DNA from: F1-80-MAGs062 sp046345315
Lineage (GTDB): Bacteria; Planctomycetota; Planctomycetia; Planctomycetales; Planctomycetaceae
Direction: 5' to 3'
Assembly: GCA_046345315.1 (NCBI GenBank)
Contig: JBKDKA010000101.1
Coordinates: forward strand, 1 to 64,000
Length of the DNA: 64,000 nucleotides
Shown piece by piece: positions 1 to 7,808 of the stretch; the first letter of the stretch is position 1; each line of letters begins with the position of its first letter. Below the pieces are notes generated by a model. It did no database searches. It saw only the letters and a program-made list of their open reading frames with translations, and was not told the DNA's origin. The translations under genes and the position numbers were made by a program.

Positions 1-330
1 CACCGCCAGACTTCTCACCGCCAGACTTCTCCCCGCCAGACTTCTCCCCGCCAGACTTCTCACCGCCAGACTTCTCCCCGACAGACTTCTCCCCGCCTGA
101 CTTCTCCCCGCCAGACTTCTCCCCGCCTGACTTCTCCCCGCCAGACTTCTCACCGCCTGACTTCTCCCCGCCGGACTTCTCTCCGCCCGACTTCTCTCCA
201 CCGGACTCCTCACCCCCGGATTTCTCTCCGCCGGATTTCTCTCCGCCGGATTTCTCTCCGCCAGATTTCTCCCCGCCTGACTTCTCTCCGCCGGATTTCT
301 CACCGCCGGATTTCTCACCGCCGGACTTCT
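1..330 (-). repeat. 15-bp tandem repeat encoding a Lys-Ser-Gly-Gly-Glu tail
   Basis: Twenty-two consecutive 15-bp units of the type caccgccagacttct fill this stretch and continue past the left edge. Read on the minus strand in the frame of the large gene they encode KSGGE over and over. Every unit keeps the 15-bp length, so the frame never breaks. Units near 180-330, where the repeat begins in gene sense, vary (ccggatttct, ccggactcct, cacccccgga), while units from 1 to 180 are almost identical, which suggests more recent amplification at the distal side. Confidence 0.95.
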
Positions 331-2758
331 CTCCATCTGATGGTTTTTCCCCATCGGTGTTTGGTTCAGACGGATCTGGATTCGGAACTGAATGATCACT
401 GTTGCCGGAAATCTCACCGGCTTCTTCGTTTTTGCGATCGGAGGTTTCGTCTTCCGAAGAAGATTGATTCTCATTGGCCTGATCGGAGTTGTTTTCCGAT
501 GAGTCATTCTGAAGCTTATCGATCAACCGCTGAAGTGCATCCTGATCTGATGCTGGTTTATCAGGTGTTTGCGAACCGTTCTGCGAAGACTCTGCTGCTG
601 AATCTTCCGGATGATCGCTGGAGTTGCCGGATCTGGAATCTGCTGCCTCTCGTTCGGTACCTGCGGCTCGAGCATCATTTCCGGTATCTCCCGAACCTGA
701 GCCATCATTCTTCTCAGCTTCTGATGCGGCATTCTGACGATCATCGGTACCGTCTTTCGGATCCTTTGATTCCTGAGATTGCGTGTTGTCATTACTCGGC
801 GCGTTCGGGTCTGTCTGATCCCCTTCGCTGCCCCCCGATTGCTGTTCAGCATTCTGTTGCTGATCTGAAGAGGTTCGAGACGGATCTGCTTCCGGCTTCT
901 TCTGCTGCGGATTTGTCTGAATGCTCTCCTGGCCTCCCGATGCAGGAGCTGGCGGCTGCGTTGCGTCATCGCCACGCTGCGAACCTTGCTGACTGTCCGA
1001 AGGAGATTGTTTCTGGTTATCCTGAGATCGGGGACTGTCGGGCGATCCGGAACTGCTCTGATCGCGGTCACGACGCTGAGCTTCCTGAACGCGCCGGTCC
1101 TGCTGAAGCTGTTCTTCCACGGCCTGCTGTGATGCGGGTTTCTGAATCTGAAGTTCGAGGTCAGGAGTTCGAGAGCGATTACCGAGTGGTGGTTTGTTGT
1201 CTCGCGCCGAGAGGTAGAATCGAAGTCGATCACCGGGTTTCAGCGACATCGGCTGCAGACGAAAATCCCAGGTCTTCAGGATGCGTTTCTGAGGACCACC
1301 TTCCAGTTCATCAAAGATCACTTCCTCTCGAGGGGCCGCATTTCCGTTGACTTCGTAGTGAAGCCTGACGGAACGGACGAGGAAATCCGGATCTTCTGCT
1401 TCGATGAGCAGCGGGACGACGGCATTCGACGGAACCGTCATGTCACGAGTTGGATCCAGCAATCGAATACTCGGTGCCTGATCCTTCTTCACGTTGATCG
1501 TATACACAGCCGGTTCGGGATCTGTTCTTCCGTTCTGATCTGTGACCTCGATGCGGTACCATCCGGGAAAGGTCCCGTCTTCTCGGGCAGTCAGATCGAA
1601 TTCAACGTCAAGCTCGGTTCCATTGACTCGCATCCGGAGTTCTTCAGCACGCGACGAGAACGCCGCATCATCGGAAAAACGCAGTACGGCGGATTTCAGC
1701 GGTGCATTGCTTTGAGCGCTGAGCGTCAGATGTGTGCCTTCCCAGGTGTCGATACTTCCGGCTTCCTGAATTCGTTCCGGGATCCCCATATACGGCAGGT
1801 GCTGATAGCGAATCGTTGTCACCTGAGCCGTTGGTGGCGCTTCCACTGTCACTCGAAAGTCTTCGGAAACCGCGTCCCCGGCGATGACTCGGTACTGAAG
1901 CGACTGCCGGATTCCACGCCCGGATTCTCCGTTCATGGTTGCCTGAAAACGAATGTTGTTTCCATCCGTTCTCATGACGATCTTTTCGTCGACGAACCGA
2001 TTGTCGTCGGTCGTATAAACGACGAAAACTTCTGACGGTGTTTTTCCAGTGAGATCGACTGTGATCTCCAGAGTCTCACCTGCCGCAACAGTCGCATGTC
2101 CCGGACGCACACTGCGAATGACGGTCTGCGTGGAAACCTGTTGCTTCGCGAGGCTGAGCGGACGCAGCAGGCTGATGGATTTCGGGCTGAGCACTGCGTA
2201 GATGCAGGTGATCACGACCAGAAGAAAAAGGGCCGTGCCCAGCTTTGTCAGAGTTCGTCGATCGATGGCTTCGTCGACATGAATGTGTGAGAGCCGAAGT
2301 GCGGCCTGCTTTTCGAGCGTGCGGATGACAGACTCCGGCAGTTGACGCCCGGAGGTCTGAACATCGAGCAGCGACGTGACGACGCCGTTGTGTTCGGTAT
2401 CACTGCGATCCAGCATTCGTGCCGCATAGAGAGGATTGATTCTCTTCAGCCACGGGCGGACAAGGAACTGGATCAGGATTCCACCGCAGGTCAGCAGCAC
2501 AACACCCAGCAGTGCTGCACGAGTCCAGGGGCTGAAGCCTCCCCTGATGACCCAGTGATCGAGAATGGTGAATACGAAGATGTAACTGACGAGCAGGAGC
2601 CCGGCCATCACAGCCGCGGTGAGCAGATCAGTCCAGTGAATGCGTTCTCGAGCGGTCTTGATCTGCCATTGAATGAATTCGTCGCATTCGGCGTATGGTG
2701 AGCCTCCGGAAGTCTTCCGGCCCGAGCTGATATCCTTTTCCCCGGTGACTGCTGACAC
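1..2758 (-). CDS. DUF4175-like large membrane protein with polar low-complexity tail (3' end outside window)
   Basis: A continuous minus-strand frame runs from an in-frame stop near 2781 to the left edge, so about 919 codons are visible and the C-terminus is missing. The N-terminus has three hydrophobic segments (about residues 45-67, 78-98 and 150-170). Beta-rich extracytoplasmic repeats follow (about 200-460), with phrases such as RYQHLPYMGIPERI and KKDQAPSIRLLDPTRD that match the planctomycete DUF4175-type proteins. From about residue 480 the chain is rich in Q, S, D, E and N and looks disordered, and from residue 810 it becomes KSGGE repeats. No ATG lies near the start of the frame. GTG at 2758 preceded by AAGGCAGATCA is my choice, but a later start just before the first membrane segment is possible. 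Function is unknown; the layout suggests a membrane-anchored surface or envelope protein. Confidence 0.8.
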   Translation of the reverse strand, partial: MSAVTGEKDISSGRKTSGGSPYAECDEFIQWQIKTARERIHWTDLLTAAVMAGLLLVSYIFVFTILDHWVIRGGFSPWTRAALLGVVLLTCGGILIQFLVRPWLKRINPLYAARMLDRSDTEHNGVVTSLLDVQTSGRQLPESVIRTLEKQAALRLSHIHVDEAIDRRTLTKLGTALFLLVVITCIYAVLSPKSISLLRPLSLAKQQVSTQTVIRSVRPGHATVAAGETLEITVDLTGKTPSEVFVVYTTDDNRFVDEKIVMRTDGNNIRFQATMNGESGRGIRQSLQYRVIAGDAVSEDFRVTVEAPPTAQVTTIRYQHLPYMGIPERIQEAGSIDTWEGTHLTLSAQSNAPLKSAVLRFSDDAAFSSRAEELRMRVNGTELDVEFDLTAREDGTFPGWYRIEVTDQNGRTDPEPAVYTINVKKDQAPSIRLLDPTRDMTVPSNAVVPLLIEAEDPDFLVRSVRLHYEVNGNAAPREEVIFDELEGGPQKRILKTWDFRLQPMSLKPGDRLRFYLSARDNKPPLGNRSRTPDLELQIQKPASQQAVEEQLQQDRRVQEAQRRDRDQSSSGSPDSPRSQDNQKQSPSDSQQGSQRGDDATQPPAPASGGQESIQTNPQQKKPEADPSRTSSDQQQNAEQQSGGSEGDQTDPNAPSNDNTQSQESKDPKDGTDDRQNAASEAEKNDGSGSGDTGNDARAAGTEREAADSRSGNSSDHPEDSAAESSQNGSQTPDKPASDQDALQRLIDKLQNDSSENNSDQANENQSSSEDETSDRKNEEAGEISGNSDHSVPNPDPSEPNTDGEKPSDGEKSGGEKSGGEKSGGEKSGGEKSGGEKSGGEKSGGEKSGGEESGGEKSGGEKSGGEKSGGEKSGGEKSGGEKSGGEKSGGEKSVGEKSGGEKSGGEKSGGEKSGGEKSGG

Positions 2759-2797
2759 TGATCTGCCTTGCTGGTTGAATCAGACCGTTACAGGTGG

Positions 2798-2882
2798 TTT
2801 CAAAACCGGGACTGGCTCCCGAAAAAGGCGATGTTTTTCGGCAGATACTGCAACAGCAAGGGTGCCTGTCCCGGTTTTGAAA
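2798..2882 (+). repeat. Dispersed inverted-repeat element A, copy 1
   Basis: An 85-bp element with terminal inverted repeats TTTCAAAACCGGG and CCCGGTTTTGAAA, and inner GGGACTGGCTCCC opposite GGGTGCCTGTCCC, so the whole unit can fold into a long hairpin. It starts 6 nt after the TAG stop of the thioredoxin-like gene (read on the minus strand) and lies just upstream of the DUF4175-like gene. Related copies are at 11516, 18921, 30691 (partial), 47143 and 61737. Confidence 0.88.
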
Positions 2883-2888
2883 TGCACT

Positions 2889-3593
2889 CTAACTGCCGGA
2901 ATTCCTGCGGCGAGAGTTCCGCCGTTCCTTACGATATCGAATCTGACATCCACGTGCGGGCGCTTCGGCAACTTCCGGCTGACCACCATCCATTGCTGCT
3001 TCCACAGCGATTGCTACGTATTTCAACTGGACCTTTGCCGCATCCGTATTGTCATCCATGGCACCACGATACACAACCTGTCGCTCTTTGTTCAGTACAA
3101 AGAACTCCGGTGTGTAGATCGCCCCGAATGATTTTGCGACCTGCTGCGATTCATCCCGGAGATAAAGATACTTCAGGTCCTGCTGCTGCACTCGTTCTCG
3201 CATTCTGTCCAGAGAATCGCCGGGATGGTCGTTTGAATTGACAGCGACCAGAATTGCTCGACGCCCCTGGCTGTCAAACAACGACTGCAGCTCATTCATT
3301 CGGGCTTCGTAATCCGTGGAATAAGGGCATGTGTTCGACGTAAAACAAATGACCACCACGTCATGATCCTTCAGATCACTCAGCGAGTGAAGCTCATCAT
3401 CAGTGCCGGGGAGCTTCTGCCAGTCGGGAGCCGTGTCCCCCGGACGGATCGAAACTGGCTGCTCTTCCGTTGATGTGGATTTCTCGTCGATCGGGGAATT
3501 GCCGCTGCTGAGGACCGAAGATTTGCTGACAGAGAAAAACGACAGTGCGGCAACGCAAGTCAGGAAGACACGATGAAAATTTCGCTGAGACAC
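2889..3593 (-). CDS. Secreted thioredoxin-fold (AhpC/TSA-like redoxin) protein
   Basis: A 234-residue protein with an N-terminal hydrophobic segment (about 8-22) that looks like a signal peptide, so it probably acts outside the cytoplasm. The redoxin domain spans about residues 48-200. VVVICFTSNTCPYS marks the position of the usual thioredoxin active site, but only one cysteine (TCPYS) is present where CxxC would be. This is typical of planctomycete 'thioredoxin family' redoxins that follow a DTAPDW start. GAIYTPEFFVL carries the cis-proline loop. The family reading ends around GCQIRYR; the last 12 residues are Arg/Ser-rich and run up to the adjoining inverted repeat. It is transcribed toward the DUF4175-like gene. 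Substrate unknown. Confidence 0.85.
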   Translation of the reverse strand: MSQRNFHRVFLTCVAALSFFSVSKSSVLSSGNSPIDEKSTSTEEQPVSIRPGDTAPDWQKLPGTDDELHSLSDLKDHDVVVICFTSNTCPYSTDYEARMNELQSLFDSQGRRAILVAVNSNDHPGDSLDRMRERVQQQDLKYLYLRDESQQVAKSFGAIYTPEFFVLNKERQVVYRGAMDDNTDAAKVQLKYVAIAVEAAMDGGQPEVAEAPARGCQIRYRKERRNSRRRNSGS

Positions 3594-4110
3594 GAGGGCT
3601 GATCCCTGAACATGCAGGTTATGACAAACCGAGTTTCCGGCGGAAGATGCAATGTACTGCTGAAAACCGCTTCCGAAAACATCGACCTGAATCGTCGGAG
3701 AATATGAGTAACGATCGGGGAATCTGCGAAGACGCTGTCGAGCATTGTCACTCGAAGACGTCAGAAATTAAAGAATCTTCCGGAAAAACTTCAGTGATCA
3801 CGCCGGCAGTGCGCCAGAGTTGACTGCTGAAGTGACAACTCGGTTCTCTGATGTGGCCGTCAGTTCACGATTCTCAGACCGACGGACGTGTGAGTTTTTT
3901 CGTGACACGGCGTGAAAACCCTCATCCGGGACAGGCAGCAATCGACATGACGGAATACTGGAACGGCGAAATCTGCCGAATTCGAGGTCGATGCCTGTTT
4001 CATCTCGTTCGCAGGGGCAGAAAAGGGGAGCATTCTCTCATGAGGAAGTGCGATGTCGGATTACCCTGCGGACATCGGATACTGTTTGATTTCCGGGAGG
4101 GAGTGATTCC
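3594..4110. other. Intergenic stretch without a recognisable gene
   Basis: About 517 bases between the start of the redoxin gene (minus) and the start of the SH3-domain gene (plus), so it should hold two divergent promoters. The small open frames here have no recognisable product and no convincing ribosome binding site. No RNA gene or terminator was recognised. Confidence 0.6.
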
Positions 4111-5703
4111 ATGTGTCGTGTGAATGTCGGTTTACTGATGTTCATTCTGCTGTCTTCGTCGGCTTTCAGTGCGGAGAACGGAAGTTTTCCGTATCAGGCT
4201 CGCGTGGTTGTGGAAGAGCTGTTTGTCCGCAGTGGATCAGGAGAGTCATGGCATCCGACTCAGAAGCTGACCGAAGGAACCATGGTCACCGTTCGCAGGC
4301 ATGATCCAGGTGGCTGGTATCAGATTGCGCCTCCGGAAGGCAGCTTCAGCTGGGTTCCGGTGCGTTTCGTGAAGCGTCTCAGCGAGCGTGAAGGTGAAAT
4401 CTCCGAGAACAATGTGGTTGCGTTTGTCGGGAGTGACTTCGGCGATGATCTGAGTGTCTGGCAGCGAAGTCTGCCTGCCGGAGAGAAAGTCACGATCATC
4501 GGTGAACAGGAGATTGAATCCCTGTCAGGCCGTCAGAAGATGTTCAAAATTCTTCCGCCGAAGCTGGAGTGGAGATGGATTCCAGGTTCGGGCGTGGTTC
4601 CGGTTGATGAAGCTCGACGTCGCCAGAACGACAATGACCCCTTTGCGACACCGTCGAACGCCAATCGTCCGCGGACGGAGACGGTTCACAAAGCCGGATC
4701 CGGCGACGGAGTGTCTGACGTTCCTCCGATTTCACCCGACAGCCAGCTGGCTCATCTGCAGCGCATCCGAAATGATCAGAAATCACTTGCGGAGATTGAT
4801 CGGCGATTCCGCGATATGATTCTTCAGGATCCCATGGCCTGGCAGCTGGACGGGATTGAGCAGGAGTATCGTTCACTTCAGCACAGGACGACCTACAAGC
4901 CTGTCGCTGGTCAGATTGATCTGCGGTTTCCGGCAATCGAAAAGTATCGGCGACGTCAGGCCGAACTGCACGATTTCAAACAGCTGACTTCACAGACGGA
5001 AATGCGGGATGCTGAGCTTCGGTCTCGAATGACAGGAAACGCAGCGTTCAGTGGAAGTATGCTGGCTTCATCGCAGCCCGTTGCGACGGAGATTCCGAAC
5101 GCTGCTTCATGGCCTCAGGACGCGAGTGCTCCGTTTCCTGTTCCATCAGCTTCCGAGGTCAGTTCAAATGGAAGCGTGACGTCTGTGGCGTCCGACGCAA
5201 CAGTGTTCGGAAGTGACGGTGTTCAGGGGACGCAGATTTCCATGAGCAGCGATGCTGGCGGTTTCGATGCTGCTTCGTCGCCCCCAACAGAACTGCAGAT
5301 TCCGATGGAAGGGCTGAGTGTGCCTGTGTCGGATATCGCTGCGAATCCGGTCGATAGTTTCCATGTCCCGACTGAGAACTCCGGTGTGAATGCCTCACCG
5401 ATGCCGGAGGCTTCCGCAGCGAATCCATTTGCCGTCCCGGGCAATTCGGAGGCCGATGGCATGCCTCGGCTGGTGGGGGCAGGAATCGTTCAGCGGTCTT
5501 CGGGGCGAGCCAGCGAGACGCCGTATGTTCTGATCAACAGCGCTGGGCGAGTTTTGGCAGACCTGCGACCAGCAGAGGGTGTGTCGCTGGAAGAGTTTGT
5601 TGGTCAGGCCGTTGGAGTCCATGGCAATCGCTGGTTCAGTGAGGCTGCGAAACATGATACGATTGAAGTGACGGGTCTGGCGCCGGTACGTCTTCGCCAG
5701 TAG
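4111..5703 (+). CDS. Secreted SH3-domain protein
   Basis: A 530-residue protein. GGGAGGGAG about 7 nt upstream supports the ATG at 4111. Residues 1-20 form a signal peptide ending near FSAEN. Residues about 28-90 (RVVVEELFVRSGSGESW, then GWYQIAPP and SWVPVRFV) form a bacterial SH3 type-3 domain, and about 100-175 look like a second, more divergent copy ending in EWRWIPGSG. The middle (about 180-450) is Ser/Ala/Pro-rich and probably disordered. The last 75 residues (VLINSAGRVLADLRPAEG onward) form a compact globular tail. Such domains usually bind peptidoglycan or peptides; this and secretion suggest an envelope role. Partner unknown. The upp gene follows 27 nt downstream and could be co-transcribed. 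Confidence 0.75.
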   Translation: MCRVNVGLLMFILLSSSAFSAENGSFPYQARVVVEELFVRSGSGESWHPTQKLTEGTMVTVRRHDPGGWYQIAPPEGSFSWVPVRFVKRLSEREGEISENNVVAFVGSDFGDDLSVWQRSLPAGEKVTIIGEQEIESLSGRQKMFKILPPKLEWRWIPGSGVVPVDEARRRQNDNDPFATPSNANRPRTETVHKAGSGDGVSDVPPISPDSQLAHLQRIRNDQKSLAEIDRRFRDMILQDPMAWQLDGIEQEYRSLQHRTTYKPVAGQIDLRFPAIEKYRRRQAELHDFKQLTSQTEMRDAELRSRMTGNAAFSGSMLASSQPVATEIPNAASWPQDASAPFPVPSASEVSSNGSVTSVASDATVFGSDGVQGTQISMSSDAGGFDAASSPPTELQIPMEGLSVPVSDIAANPVDSFHVPTENSGVNASPMPEASAANPFAVPGNSEADGMPRLVGAGIVQRSSGRASETPYVLINSAGRVLADLRPAEGVSLEEFVGQAVGVHGNRWFSEAAKHDTIEVTGLAPVRLRQ

Positions 5704-5730
5704 GCCACTTCATTTCAGTTGAGACTCATC

Positions 5731-6381
5731 ATGTCGCAGTCGGCAAAACGGGTTCATGAGCTTCGTCACAGCCTTGCACTGGACCATCTGAGCCGTGTGC
5801 GAGATGTGGCAACCAGCTCGCCGGAATTTCGGCGCCATATCCGAATCCTGTCCACACTGCTTGCTGCGGAGGTCACTCGAGACCTGCCTCTTGCCGAGGG
5901 GCAGGTCCGAACTCCGCTTGAAGTGACTCTGCGACACGAGCTGGCCGTTCGGGTTGCTATTGTCCCGATCCTGCGAGCCGGACTGGGCATGGTTGATCCA
6001 CTGACGGATCTGATTCCCGATGCCGAGGTCTGGCACCTCGGGCTCTACCGGGACGAAGCGACTGCGCAGCCAGTGCATTACTATGACAAGCTGCCTCCGG
6101 GAAACCCTCCCGACGTAGCGATCATTGTGGACCCGATGCTGGCAACTGGCGGCTCGGCACTGATGGCAGTCAACGCATTGCGAGGCTGGGGTGTTCCACG
6201 AATTTCCGTCGTGTCGGTGATCTCAACACCGGAAGGAATTGCTCGTCTGACCGAGGCTGATCCGGAGCTTCAGGTGTTTACGGTTTCTGTTGATCGCGGC
6301 CTGAACGAACGTCATTACATTGTCCCTGGCCTGGGCGATGCCGGAGATCGGATCTTCAATACATCGCCCTCAGCGGAATGA
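5731..6381 (+). CDS. upp: Uracil phosphoribosyltransferase
   Basis: Converts uracil and PRPP to UMP in the pyrimidine salvage pathway; cytoplasmic. The 216-residue product matches the family length. VAIVPILRAGLGMVDPL (about 75-91) is the conserved N-terminal signature, and IVDPMLATGGSALMAV (about 132-147) is the PRPP-binding loop. HYIVPGLGDAGDR near the C-terminus is the uracil-binding region with the family's typical GLGDAGDR ending. An upstream ATG at 5719 is in frame, but the ATG at 5731 (MSQSAK) sits better behind a GAG and matches homologue starts. It follows the SH3-domain gene closely. Confidence 0.95.
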   Translation: MSQSAKRVHELRHSLALDHLSRVRDVATSSPEFRRHIRILSTLLAAEVTRDLPLAEGQVRTPLEVTLRHELAVRVAIVPILRAGLGMVDPLTDLIPDAEVWHLGLYRDEATAQPVHYYDKLPPGNPPDVAIIVDPMLATGGSALMAVNALRGWGVPRISVVSVISTPEGIARLTEADPELQVFTVSVDRGLNERHYIVPGLGDAGDRIFNTSPSAE

Positions 6382-6714
6382 CCATTCATATCAGGTTCGG
6401 CAGAAAGTGCTGGTTGTTCGTCAGGCACAGGATTCCGGCTCAGCGACCGTTCAGTCACGATGTCGAGCGGGAGCCGGAAAAGGGTTGTCCTGACAATCCT
6501 GTTAATGGAAAAGTCCTTTTCCGCCGGAAACGAGCCACTGGTCACAGGTCTGCCGCTGCGTCATACTCCCCCTGGGCCTGAATTCTGAAGATTTTGCTGT
6601 TTTTCGCTGAGTTTCGTACCGAACCACAGTGTCGGAATCTGGAACTGGTCGTGAAACTGCAGCTGTAGAGTGTCCTATCAATCTCTGACAAGAAATCCGC
6701 GGGGAAATGTGCCG
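6382..6714. other. Intergenic stretch, nothing recognised
   Basis: About 330 bases between upp and the adenylate-kinase-like gene. Short frames on both strands have no recognisable product. It may hold the promoter of the kinase-Rieske pair. No hairpin stronger than short stems was noticed. Confidence 0.5.
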
Positions 6715-7353
6715 ATGAGCGGCGACAATAAGAAACGGTATCGATGTGTTCCGCTTTTTGGCCCGCCGGGAGTCGGTAAAGGAACTCAGGGAGGCATTCT
6801 GGCAACAATCCCGGGATTCTTTCATCTGTCCGTTGGCGATGTTTTTCGTTCCATCGACATTGGTTCGACAGACGGAAAAGAGGTGTATCGACACATCTCC
6901 CGAGGCGAACTGGTTCCGGATGAGCTGACGATCAAGATCTGGCGTAAAGCTGTCGAAGCCTACGTGGCTCTTTCACGCTTCAAGCCACGCGAAGACCTGC
7001 TCATTCTGGACGGCATGCCACGGAACGTTCAACAGGTTCACATCATGAAAGATCATCTCGAGATTCATCGAGTGATCTATCTGCGATGCTCCGACGAAGA
7101 AGATATGGTTCACCGAATTCGCCGTCGTGCGATCCGGGAAAACCGAACAGATGATGCAAATGAAGATGTGATTCGGCATCGCTTTGAAGTTTATCACCGA
7201 GTCACCGCACCAGTGCTTGAACTCTACGATGCTTCGATCATTCATGAAGTGGATGCCAACGGGTCTCCGGCGGAAGTTCTTCGTTCCATTCTTGATTGTC
7301 TGATCCCGGTTCAGAACGAATTGTTCGACGCGAATCGTCGGGAAGAAGCGTAG
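6715..7353 (+). CDS. adk: Adenylate-kinase-like nucleoside monophosphate kinase
   Basis: Transfers the gamma phosphate of ATP to a nucleoside monophosphate, by family probably AMP. GPPGVGKGTQ at about residues 16-25 is the P-loop. LSVGDVFR and RGELVPDEL are the NMP-binding parts, and LDGMPRN replaces the usual DGFPRT. The LID is short (IRRRAIRENRTDDANEDVI), as in short-form adenylate and UMP/CMP kinases. It has about 212 residues from the ATG at 6715 (MSGDNKK), preceded by GGGGAAA; an in-frame ATG at 6670 would add 15 residues with no family match. The departures from the canonical motif mean this could be a second, divergent copy with a different NMP substrate. The Rieske gene starts 5 nt downstream, suggesting co-transcription. 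Confidence 0.82.
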   Translation: MSGDNKKRYRCVPLFGPPGVGKGTQGGILATIPGFFHLSVGDVFRSIDIGSTDGKEVYRHISRGELVPDELTIKIWRKAVEAYVALSRFKPREDLLILDGMPRNVQQVHIMKDHLEIHRVIYLRCSDEEDMVHRIRRRAIRENRTDDANEDVIRHRFEVYHRVTAPVLELYDASIIHEVDANGSPAEVLRSILDCLIPVQNELFDANRREEA

Positions 7354-7358
7354 TCGCT

Positions 7359-7670
7359 ATGGCGCGGTGGATTCCGCTGATGGCCGTTGAGGAGATCTCA
7401 GACGGGGGATCTCGTGAAGTCACAGCTGATGGAAAGATCTTTGCGGTCTTTCGTTCGGGTGAAGCTGTTCACGTCATCGACGGAATCTGTGCTCACGCTG
7501 GCGGTCCGCTCGGAAAAGGCCAGCTTCAGAATGGTGTTGTGACCTGCCCATGGCACGGATGGCAATACCACGTGGACAGCGGAATGCACTGCCTGAATGA
7601 CCGAATCTGTCAGAAGAAGTTTCCCGTCAGGATAGTGGACGGTCAGATCATGGTCGACGTCAGCCAGTGA
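7359..7670 (+). CDS. Rieske [2Fe-2S] ferredoxin-like protein
   Basis: A 103-residue soluble protein consisting of one Rieske domain. CAHAGGPLGKG (about 46-56) and CPWHGWQYHVDSG (about 64-76) give the CxH...CxxH ligands for the [2Fe-2S] cluster. This is the NirD/dioxygenase-ferredoxin type, not the membrane-anchored bc1 type, since there is no N-terminal membrane helix. It likely carries electrons for an unidentified oxygenase or reductase. I use the ATG at 7359 (MARWIPL), 5 nt after the kinase stop; the longer frame from 7296 would overlap the kinase. No oxygenase partner is visible nearby. Confidence 0.9.
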   Translation: MARWIPLMAVEEISDGGSREVTADGKIFAVFRSGEAVHVIDGICAHAGGPLGKGQLQNGVVTCPWHGWQYHVDSGMHCLNDRICQKKFPVRIVDGQIMVDVSQ

Positions 7671-7706
7671 CCGCCTGGCGGATTGGTGATGCCTTGGCCT
7701 GATTTC

Positions 7707-7728
7707 AACGGACGGCTCGCGCCGTTCG
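7707..7728. terminator. Small hairpin between convergent genes
   Basis: ACGGCTCGCGCCGT (7712-7725) can fold into a short GC-rich stem in the 138-bp space between the convergent Rieske and DsbD-like genes. There is no clear T-run on either side, so a termination role is a guess from position only. Confidence 0.3.
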
Positions 7729-7808
7729 GCTCGATAATGCTTTACAACGCCGCCTTCGCGTTCAAGCATGGTCTATGGTGTATGGGGCCGTGACCAGCGC
7801 CCTGAAGC

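Noticed and set aside
1..330. Possible CRISPR array
   Set aside because: The 15-bp units abut with no spacers and encode a protein repeat in frame.
340..1350. 336-codon plus-strand frame and other frames up to 2700, including 523-1233 on the minus strand in another frame
   Set aside because: They are antisense or out-of-frame shadows of the DUF4175-like gene, whose minus-strand frame is continuous from 2758 to the left edge and encodes clear membrane and domain features.
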